64,000 nt of DNA from Antedon mediterranea. Taxonomy: Eukaryota; Echinodermata; Crinoidea; Comatulida; Antedonidae. The notes under the pieces are model-generated. The model worked only from the letters and a program-made list of their open reading frames with translations. It was not told where the DNA came from and searched no databases. Positions within the stretch are counted from its first letter, which is position 1; every line of letters begins with the position of its first letter. The stretch lies in the NCBI RefSeq assembly GCF_964355755.1, contig NC_092673.1, positions 16,375,001 through 16,439,000 of the forward strand. Direction: 5' to 3'. Both the position numbers and the translations under genes were made by a program. Of this stretch, positions 35,901-47,900 are shown piece by piece.

Positions 35901-38900
35901 AGGATGTGACCGGTTTTTGGCTGTTGCCATGTGATTCCCCTGATTTCACAAAAGTCTATAAATTTTGTTAGCTGTGAGTTATATTGCTTCCACGTTGACC
36001 GTCTCCAGGATTGCAGAATGACGTCTGCTGCAGTATTGCTTATTCCTTTGTTGTAGCGTTCCGCCCTGATAGCCTGCAGGCAAAAAGGTTACCGTATATT
36101 TCGGTGTATAAGTCGCACTTTTGACACGCAAATTTGACCTCTAAATTAAGGGTGCGTCTTATACACCGAACATAAATGCCTCACCACACAGATTGTACAT
36201 AGGCCTACTAGGCAGGCTAGGCTATCGTCACCTCGTTTGCTAACTGCTAGGCTAGGCCTAGCTACAGTAACTAACTAACGTAACGGCAACCTGCTTCGGC
36301 CTATTTTTCAAGGCATTTTAGCATGATGTTATACTAAATATGATGAAAAGATTTGTTCATTATTATGGCGCTCTGATAAAATTTCATTTGTAAACGTTTA
36401 CGTACGATTGGAATAGTATTTATTTATACAGTATTTATACGCACGATCGCCGTACCCCCAGCGCAAGCCCTTTCTTGGCGGCCACATGGTGTATTTATAG
36501 TTATACGCACAACCGCCGTACCCCTAGCCTAGCGCAAGCCCTTCTTGGCGGCCACATGGTGTACAGTATTCGACTAGTATATTCTCCAGTTGATTATAGC
36601 ATGGACCTATACTAATGGTAGTATGATTTAATAAGTATGTGTTTACTTTGAACTCTAATTTCCTCCTTCTTGTGATATGGAAGGGAAACCGTCATACTTA
36701 TAGAATTTATTTCAAATCCCAAGAAGGTTATTAATGATAAAACCCAATGAGGCTAGAAGTTCACTAGTTTCCCTGGCGGTACCGCCGGCCAAGTCTTCTG
36801 ACTGGTTTATACACAAAATGTCATCAATGTAAACCAACAGAATATGTCCTCTGCTGCGCAAAAACGCAGTTGGAGGCTTTAATAATTTCGTGAAAAGTCT
36901 AGGCCCTGAGCAATGCGACAAACTTATACAGGTTGTCTTTCCAAACAAATTTTAAATATTTAGTGTCCGACTCTGCTATGGGTACAGTAAAATATGCATC
37001 TTTGAGGTCGACTAACATCATATATACACCTGGTGAAATTAGTGTCAATGCATTTCCAAACATTTCCATTTTGAAATGTTTATATCCATGTCACATATTC
37101 ATTTAATTTAGAGAGGTCTAATATCATTATGGACCCTCCATCTTTCTTTGGCCTTGTAAAAATATTTGATACAAACTGGTCATGTTAAAACATGGCTGGT
37201 TTGACCACCCCTTTTGATATCAATTTTACTATTTGATCATCAATAGCCTCCATATCCATGTTGCTGAGTTTGTATGGATGAGGTATTTTTCCTTTTAGGT
37301 GGTAGGGTATGGCTTTATCAAACTCTAGATCAACTATTTTTTATTTTAATTACATCTAACCAAACACGTAACAAATTAGGTTAAATATCTTCTCATCTTG
37401 CACGTACGGCCGTACGCGCTAGATTGTTTACTCAAAAGTCTTTGACCTTATCCTATTCAACCTTGTTTTTGCAGTTGACCTGGGATTTGTATGTCTTCCT
37501 ACGCTAAGATTATATATTTCCACATGCCATGTGCTTTTTTCTCTAAGATATATTATTATAAGTGCCAAAAACCCGGTTTTTTTCTCGATATGAGGCCTTT
37601 ATTATTCAATTTTTTTAAAGAAAAAGCACACATACCATAAAAAATATCCATGTATTTAATTTTTGGAATATAATATTCCGTGAGGCTCAACTACAAAACC
37701 ACCATTGTGTGATATGATGTCATCGTTAGCCAATCAAAGCTGAGCTTTCCCGTGATTATCGGCATTGGTCACGGTTGAATGATTTTGGATTCTGGCTGAT
37801 TTGATTTGATTGGTGGATGCGAATCACCCGCAGCGGAAAAAACAAAAACAAAACCCGGAGGAAGGGGGCCTTTGACCTTACTATTACTATTATTAGTGGC
37901 TGGCCGCTCAGGATTTTCATCCTTCTTGGATAGTTGTGTACCTGATACTTCCCCCTCCTCCAGGTCAGACACATCATGTTCGTACTGATGATGCCTATTG
38001 TAAATGTTACTCGTGAGGCTAACCACCGAGCTACTGTCATCATATTCATTGTGACAACATTTGTGTCATCAACTGAGATAAAAGGTTGTGCGTTGACTCA
38101 TTTATTTGTTAAGCAGCCTTCGTCTCTTCAACCGCTCAAGGTTTTCAACCCTAGCCTCATAGTTTAGGCCTACTCCGACCTGTTGATTAAGCTGCAGCAC
38201 GTTAGTACATGATGGCCCGGCGATAGCAACGGCATCGCTATTGCTATGCGTATTACCTTCTTTAGGAGGCCTAGTAATAGTACAGCTAGACCCAGCCTTT
38301 CTGGCCTTTTTTGGTGGGCTTAGCCACCGTATGCTGTACAAGTGAAGTTGTAGCTGCAAATGTTACATTTCCAGCAGAAATCTCCAGCACATCTTCGTGT
38401 ATTGCAAGGGATTTTTGTTTCATGATCGTTCGGGTGCACGCCGTCTCCAAACGATGGCGCCGATATGAGGGTGCGTGTGCGTCAGGATCTCAGTTTGCAG
38501 CGATCGTATATGAAATAAAATAATGATATACGGTAGGCCTAGGCCTACATTCAAAAATTTATAAATTTTATAAAATTCATATTAATTTCTCATTTTTGGA
38601 GGATTCTTCCCACATTTTTTTATGTTTTTTACTTGCTGTATCCCAACACTTGCATGTTTTGTTCATAAATAAAATTAACAGTTGACAGAATATAAAGTGG
38701 ATGTGTAAACAATACGCACCTCGTGAAAAGTGCAGGTAATTGTTTATTTGTTGAGTTTGTACGTTACATCCTTATAGTGTCGCAATACTGGAGACCATTA
38801 ACTGATATACGTAGATTTTAAAAGTGGAATCCATGGGCTTTGATCAGTAAAAACACATACGAAGATGAACCAGCTGAAGTAGTCGAAATGTGCAGCTCAT

Positions 38901-41900
38901 CCGACATGAAAATGACATTGTTAATGATACCTTAATAACAATACATTGCCCATGTATTTTGGTCACTGCACCGCTTTTGCACAATTCAAAGTTACGAAAA
39001 GAATTCCTTGCTCAAATTGTAAATAATATTGCTGTGTTTTTTAATGAAGTTAAACAGCCTAAATAAATTGCACAAGAAAATCTGTTACACAACCTAATGA
39101 GGAACATACATGAAATCCCTATAATCGCACAGCCAACCACTTTACTTTCCAAACATGGTAAATGCTCCTCAACAAGAGGAGTTGTTTGTGATTTGTATGC
39201 AAGTCCTGGGTGGGCTATTGCACAATTGGAAACCTTAAAATCTAAAACTTTGGCATTTCTACTATACTAGTGGTACAGTAACTCACTGCCAGACTTTAGT
39301 AATCTACAGTAAGTTCTGCAGACACTGGGCAACGGCAAAGTTTGTATCGTGAAACATTTGAAGTGCCACAGGGTGCCTTGAGGGACTGAAAATATTGGAA
39401 TCAGTAATTTAAACCAGGCCGTTTTATTGGGTGTTTATATTAGTTACAAGTATATTACATTCCAGTTGATGAAGTAATTGGTGTTAATATACTAAATAAC
39501 TAACTAAATAATCAATACCAATCAACATGTTATTACAAAATAGAACAAAAAAAGTAATTACAAGCATTTTTAAATAAATCAGTCTAACTTTAGGCATAAT
39601 ACTGTGCATGCATCGAGTACTTTAGTACACTTTGGACATTAAAAACTTAATATAATTATCATCGTCAAATTGACTTTCCACCTGCATTGAAATTAATATT
39701 TTGTCAATTTGTAATTTTCTTTTTTTCTCTAAGTTCATGTCAAGCAATTTCTGTAATTATTTTATACACATCTGTCTAATGAGTGTTCTTTTTGAATTAC
39801 TTATCCTAATTTAGTAATGTTAACTTCAGATATTTGGGTAGTCTACTGTAGGTTATTAGTAAAAAGATAACTGGTATAGTAGATCGGAATGCCTGATAAT
39901 TATAAAATGTATACACACTAGCTTCTATTATGCTGACTCGCGCGAAGGCAGCAATCATCAGGTTTTTATTCAATCAATGACAATCAGTAATTTGCATACA
40001 TATTTACATGTGTGACTAATCACTACAATTGCCACAATGGCGTTTCATACATATAAAAGCACAAAATCAAAACGCTGACTGGTGGACTGCTGTGTTCTAG
40101 TAATACTATCTTTGTTGAACATTAGAATATCTCATATTTCACAGAGCAATGTAGGCCTAAAGACAGAAATAAATAAATGAGTATTAAGGTCTATTAGTTA
40201 AAAAAACAAAATATCTCTTTATTATATGTTGAAGATTCATACTGAAGACATTAGTAATACACTTTTTTTTTATAAGAAAGCACATTCATCAAATATAATC
40301 AGAATGGATGATACTGTAAACTGCTGCTGTGTATTGACAAGTTTACTGTATTCATTATCACTGTGCAAATATAATATCTCATCAGAATTAATGCATCATA
40401 TTATTAGCATCACTTCCTAATATCATAATCACTATTATAATTATATATACCAAAATAGAGATTGTAGTGTTGTACAATGAAATCTGTGGTGTTTACTAAT
40501 TGGAATAATTAGTCATTGCATTATCTTTATTATCATTGTTGAACATTGAAATACAATGCTTAAATTAAATCTCTAAGATTATCTAATAACAAATTGTGTA
40601 GCAGGAACTCAATAGATAATAATTATATAAATTTAAAAGTTAGTTTTCTGTATAAATGCACTTATATTGAACTTGTTATAATTATCAACATAATCGGTTA
40701 CTTTTAACTAATTGGATTCATTAATCATTGCATTATCTTTGTTGAACATTGAAACACAATATTAAATCTCTAGTTAAGATTTGTGATAACAAATTGTGTA
40801 GTAGCAGAAACTCAATAAATAGATTACCGGGGCGTTTATTCAGGGGACGCATTTTTTTTTTTTTTATGTAATTTGGTAATGTGTATAATCAAATAAATAC
40901 CCCAGATATGAAAAAATACAATATAATTTATATAAAAAACTGAACTTTACTAAAAATTGTATAAAAATGCTTGGTAAATTGTAGATCATGTCAATCAATG
41001 AATTCTACTGCAAATATAAATGTGTTGTAGAACAACAATGCATGCAGCGGGGCGTTTATTCAAGAAAATAAATACCATATGGCATTTATTCAAGATGATG
41101 TTCTATTAATGTTTATTTAAAGCATGGCATATATTGGAATAAATAAATTAGTTAGTTTTCTGTATAAATGCACTTATATTGAACTTGTTATAAATGGTCA
41201 CATCAGTGTCACATTATCAATTTCATATCTCATAAATTTTTACTAATTGGATTCATTAGTCATTGCATTATCTTTATTATCTTTGTTGAACATTGAAATA
41301 CAATGCTTAAATTAAATCTCTAAGATTATCTGATAACAAATTGTGTAACAGAAACTAAAAATAATTATTTTATTAATTTCCTGATATAAAAATAATTGTT
41401 TTATTAGTTAATGTTGATACTGTGACACTAATGTGACCATTTATAATGATAACAAGTTCAATATAAGTGCATTTATGCAGAAAACTATCTGATAAATTTG
41501 AATAATGAGGGTTTGTTGAAGTAAACTGACAGATACAGCGATATAATATAATTTTGTATTTAAACAGAAGATAAGTAAATATCACCTGCTTGTTTTACAA
41601 CAGGAATAAGGCTATAAATGTTTGGTTTGGTGTTTTGATGTAGTACTGCAATATCAGACTGCTACTAGACCAGTGGATGGAAGAATCTTGAAATCCATAG
41701 CTGACAATTGTAATTTTTTGGTTACCAACAACTTTTTATAAATTCATTTGTGTGAGTTATATATTTTTTTTAAATTTCAGTAGATCTACCTGATTCCCAG
41801 TGCTGTATCTCCACATACTATCTATTTCTGAAGTATCATAGGAATATTTGGTAATACAGCATCACATGTGGTGCCTGTATCGTGTAAGGACGTTAAGGGT

Positions 41901-44900
41901 TAGGTTACTCTAGATACATGTGAAACACATGTGATGTTGTATTACAAAATATTCCTGATACTTCGGAAATCGATACAGATACAGTACCGAGAATCGGCTT
42001 GTAGATTAGTGATGTTAATTCTTGTTACAACTATACATTATTTGGGCTGCTTTGTGAAATGCGTATTAGATTCAATACTCCAATATGCCTCTTCAAAGTT
42101 AGCTTGGATATTGCTCCTACTAGATGTATGTTGATATAATGTATTAATCCTCAACAAGTAAAGCTGTTGAGTGATAATGTGTTTGTGTATGTCATGATCT
42201 ACTGTATAAACACTTTTTAACAGGCCTACGCAGTTAGTTAAAATATACTGTTTAAATCTAAATGCCCTAACAAAATTATTTCAGTTAGATATTTTAACAG
42301 GAGAGATTTAATGTTTACTATTTTTATTTTAAGAGAGGCATAATTGACTTGATTGGTAAATGAAGACGGTGTATTTTTAAAATGGAGAGGTATGGTTTTC
42401 AAATTTATTTAAAATACAAATAAACTAACTTTCAATTATTTGTTGATATTTATTTTACTTTTTAAAATTTCATTTTTATGGTGCTTTTAACAAAGTGTCA
42501 AAAAAAATATATATATAAAAAGACCATAGAGATGTATTGTCCTCCAAAAACATGACAAAATGAAGATTAATTAAATCAGACTTTAAATAGGTTATTTTGT
42601 AGTTTTATAAATCTCTTCCATAGAAAAGAAAAACAAACAAAAAAATGTTTTCACTCACAAAATAAATGTTTAAATTCAACCAAAAACCTATTGGCTGGCT
42701 GGCAGCCAATTTGACTGCTTTTTGGTTTAAATTACAGTTTTTTCAGGTAAATAATGTTTTTTTCTATTCAATTGTGGATAACTATTATGTGACAATAAAA
42801 TGGCATATTCAACAAAAAAATGTTTATAATTATTTTTTCAGGGGGACAATACATCTTTAAGTATGAAAAAAATTCAAATTTAAACATGCAATCAGGCCTG
42901 TCATGAACAGTGACATTATCTGGCATTCATTTGGTCATCTCACTTTCTAGATCACAAGAGATCTTAAGTTGACTTTTTGAAAGTGTAAGTTAGGTTTTCT
43001 TACAGTACAGGGCAATTTCTATATTATTTCAATATAGAAATAGGTAATTCCAAACCTTTTAGGATAATATTGAAGTTTATAATTTTCATTTTGACAGGAA
43101 CAATTTAGAACAAGCTTTGGTCAGGAATGATTTGGAAACAGTTGAACGACTTTGTAGGACGCAACCAGATCTTGTGAAAACTATCGATGAGGTATAACTA
43201 AATATAATAGACTTTGAATAGGCCTTGGCAGTTTTAATAAGTTATTCACTTCCGTGGAAAAAAAAAATTATTTCTCTTTTACTAAAAACCATTGTCTGAT
43301 GGACAATTTGACGATTTGTTGCTTAAATTACAGTTTTAATTTTTTTTATGATCCAATTTTGGTCAAAGTGATTTGAACATTCTTTTAAATACAATTTTAT
43401 GAAATTCACATTTTTGCTATTACTACTTTTGCTTTTTCATTTTCCCTCTTTCCTTTTCTATATTAAAAAATTTGTATTTAAAGATGTATTGTCCCCCTGA
43501 AAAAAATTATTATTAAAACTTTTTTGTTGAATATGTCATTTTAATGTCACATTAAAATAGTTATCCACTTTGACCAAAAATTAGATTTAAAAAAATATAT
43601 TTACCTGAAATAACTGTAATTTAAAGCAAAAAATAGTCAAATTGGCAGCCAGCCAATGGATTTTTGGTTGAATTTAACCATTTATTTTGTCATTTTATTT
43701 AATTTTTTTTTCTACGGAAGTACAAAATAACCTATTCAAGTCTGATCTAATTAATCTTCATTTTTCATGTTTTCATGTTTCTAAACTTTACTTTAAATGA
43801 CCTCAGTGATAACAACAGTTTTCCCCCATTTAACAATAAAGATGACAATTAAGATCATTTACTACGGACGGTACATTATTTAGTAATTGTTGTATTGACA
43901 GAAATCCAATTTCACACAATGTCTGTTTATGATTATGATTCCTTTACAGGATGGAAACACTCCACTGTATGTATATTTGAGTGGTACCCTAATTAACCCT
44001 ACTTTAGCAATCATAAATTGTCTCTTAAATCATGGTGCATCAGCAACATTGCAAAATAAGGTAATTTACATAGATTTTCGTGAACCATTCTATTTTTTAT
44101 TTCAATAATGACGATTAGAATTAGAATTGTTTACTAAATTACTGTATTTAGCAGTAATTGTTACTATATTGACAAAATAAACATCATCTGTTGTCAGTAT
44201 TAATTATAAACTTCATGATTATGATTCCTTTACAGGATGGAAACACTCCACTGCATGTATATCTGAGTGGTGATAGACAAATACAACCTACTTTAGAAAT
44301 AGTGGCATCCCTTGTTGCATCAGCAACATTACAAAATAAGGCAATTTATTTTCTTTGAATAATGACAAGATTATTTGTTACATTGTTTAGCTGTAATGGT
44401 TGCAATAATTTCCATTGACAGAAAACCAATTACACATTTGTAATGTAAACTCTAAACTCTTTACTATATTTTATGTTTATTTTTATATACCTCTTTATCA
44501 ACTCAAACCTATGATACTGTAGGACAATTTAATACAGTACCTATATTACCATGTTGGTAATGATTTTTCTTTTATGTTTTTGCAAATAGTTTAAGAACCT
44601 GTATCCGTCATATAATGTATTGTTTTGATGTATTATGTTAAATTGGATGCACCACTTCTGTGTGTGCCACCGATGCAAAGGTGTCATTTCCTAATAAATT
44701 ATTATTATTATTATTATTATTATTACATAAAAGCTATTATTAGTATTTATAAACCTCATATATTATGATTCTTTTACAGGATGGGAACACTCCATTACAT
44801 GTATATCTGAGTGGTGAATTTAATCATACCTTAGAAATAGTGACTTGTCTTGTACAGCACAGTACATCAACCACATTGCAAAATAAGGTATTTTAAAATT

Positions 44901-47900
44901 GCTAATGTAGGCTAACATTCTTTATCTACTGCAGTAAACCCTTATATTTTTCTTTTATATCAATAATGACAATTTACGATTACTACATAATTTAGCAGTA
45001 ATTGTTGCTATAGTTTGTATTGACAGATAACATTTTTTTGTCTGTTTTTAGTATTTATAAACTTTATAATTATGATTTCTTTACAGGATGGGGACACTCC
45101 ATTACATGTATATCTGAGTGATGGATTTAATCATACCTTAGAAATAGTGACTTGTCTTGTACAGCAATGTACATCAGCAACCATGCAAAATAAGGTAATG
45201 TACAGAGATTTAGATCTGTTGTGGTAAACCATTCTATTGTTTAAATAATGACAATATTATTTACTAAATTACTTATCCAATAATTGTTGTATTTAAAGAG
45301 AAACACTTTCGTTCGCTTACCCTCTAGGAGTTCACAAAAACATGACCACAACCCAGGAAATCAGAAACCCGGGCCAGACCTATGCATATTACATATGATT
45401 ACTGAATTATACATGTTTTTTTTTTTGTGAAATTTCATGAGGGGTACCCAACTTGTGTACAAAAACCAAAATATAGCGACCTGGGTAGTAAAGCTAGTGT
45501 GATTATTTGGAAGTAACAGAGTTGAGGTTGGTAACAGAAATGCTGTTTAGGACTGTTGTTATGACATCTTGATGATGTTGTAAGAATGTTAAAATGCAGG
45601 TTTTTCTTGGGCATAGTATAATCAGCGATATTACAGAAATTATGAATAGGGAAACAGAACTATAATATTTTGCAGTGTATGAGATTTGATTCCCAGATCT
45701 GAGCCTGCTACTGAGAATGAGTATGATGAGACGCAAAATATCATTTATGATTAATTATGTCTACTGACCACACACATCATAAGAATATAATTTTAAACAT
45801 TTTGCAAATTGATAATGTGTTACCTGAAACACAAAATAATAGACTTTATGGTACACAGGAGGGAAAGTCAATGCATCAATCACTAACGCAGTCTGAGTGG
45901 TTATGTTATGTGCAATTTGAACGACTTGCGCAATTTGAAATTGCTCAATGATTTCCTTAAGTATTTGATTATCAAAACGCATTTTACATATTACAGATGT
46001 CTGTTATCAATATTTTAAAAGTCATGACTATGATTCATTTACAGGATGGAAACACTCCATTACATGTATATCTGAGTGGTAATTATGACCCTACCTTAGA
46101 AATGGTGACATGTCTCCTAAATCAGGATGCATCAACAACATTGCAAAATAAGGTAATTTATAGGAAATTGTCAGTGTAATAGGCTAACAATCTATATATT
46201 CTGCGGTAAACATTCTCCCCCCCCCCCCCCACTCATTTTATCATAGGCCACAAGACATTCTATAGTTTCTGATGTTATTCTATAATTTGTTAATGTTTAT
46301 ACAATGTTAATTTTATGGTTCACATCTCATCAAAAGTTCTCTAAAATGTGTGGCAATTTTGATACCTTTTATACCCCCTTTGCTCATAGGGTGTACAATT
46401 GTATATGTAATTCTCTGACACATATCTCTATGATTCATTGTACACAATTAAATAAATTATTGAGGTGCCCATACACCATATTTGTAGTGGGCCCTTTTAA
46501 GCCTCAGTTGAATTAGACAATCAAAAATGGCAACTCCTGTGGCAGGCCATTGCTCAAATAAACTGGATATTTTGTGGAGAACATTTGATATAGTCCACAA
46601 TATCAACTTTCAAAATGTTTACAGCTATTGCAAACAATTCACATAATGTCTGTTGTCATTATTTATAAACTTTATGATTATAATTCCTTTCCAGGATGGA
46701 AACACTCCATTACATGTATATCTGAGTGATAGATATCACCCTACCTTAGAAATGGTGCCTTATCTGAAACAGCATGGTGCACCAGTAACATTGCAAAATA
46801 AGGTAATGTAAAAAGAATTGTCAAGACAATCAGCTGCGGAAACATTTTTTTTTGTTTCGTTGTTTATCAATAATGGAAATTATTATTAGATTATTTAGAT
46901 TTACATATGTGAACTTTATTCAATCAATCGTACATTTTTTTAGGTGTCTAGAAAACTCAGATCTCGGATATACCTGAGTTTTCTAGATCTAGAAAACTCG
47001 GATATCTGACTTTTCTAGTTCCAAAATGGAGTTTTCTAGACACCCCATTTTTTGGTATTATAATGGTAAACATAATAAAGTGTATTTACAGTGATTTTTA
47101 CAAAAAAAAATATTAATTATAAAATATATATAGTGATTATTTACAGTAATGATAATAATAAGGATGAATTTAATTATATTGACTATTATTTTTTTCGGTA
47201 TTTATTTATAATGGTAACCATAATAACGTGTATTTACAGTGATTTTTACTTTTAATAGAAATAGTAAATACTATTCTCGTCTAAATTTAATATTTTGTCC
47301 AATGCAGCTCTATCAACCAATCACTAGACAGTAAATGTTTGAGCCATGATATGATACTGTATCAATTAAATAATATTCTGATACTTCTCTAAACTCATTT
47401 TTATAGGAAGGAAATACACCCATCTCTGTTTTGAAAAATAACAAGCAGATACAGGACCCAGAAAAAAATGAAATTTTAAATTTTTTTGAAAGTAAGTGAA
47501 GTTTTAATTATCAAGATTTTGGGGTAAACCAATTTTCATTGCAAAGGACAGATGTTCAATTTCTTTTTCCAATGCTTTGATAAACTGATTTTGAAAATGT
47601 TCTCATACTGATCATATGATGAGCTCTGTAAATTGTGTGCATGTACGGTATCCATGCATTGTGCTATTGAAAAACTCTTTAAACTTATAGAGAATCATTG
47701 TGAGGATGTAGGTAATTTAATTATAATTTCTGAACCATGCCTTTATATAGATGTGAATGAATTATGCACATTTACAGGTTTGATAGTTTTCTTCTTTCAT
47801 TAGCATTGACTATAATCACAAATGATACAGTCATTAAAAATACAATTCACGGGGTAGGGGTACAAAAACGATTTTTAGAGTCAAAGTAATATTGCTGGAT

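Larger units (their letters stand above)
33918..38521 (-). mobile_element. DIRS-like tyrosine-recombinase retroelement
   Basis: TTTTATTTCATATACG...CGCTG(T/C)AAACTGAGAT at 33920-33955 is inverted at 38487-38521, giving the inverted termini expected of DIRS elements. Reading the minus strand: a gag-like region (38425-37756; acidic and basic, frameshifted), RT (about 37330-36712), then a tyrosine recombinase (36090-34340). The RT and YR order matches DIRS. No protease or integrase is seen. The element is broken by stops, by a small MITE near 36095-36180, and by a LINE inside the recombinase gene. Confidence 0.75.

Noticed and set aside
38830-39240. Possible coding relic (QPTTLLSKHGK..., SPGWAIAQLETLK)
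   Set aside because: Only one short frame, and I cannot attach it to a known protein family; it is mentioned in the regional note only.
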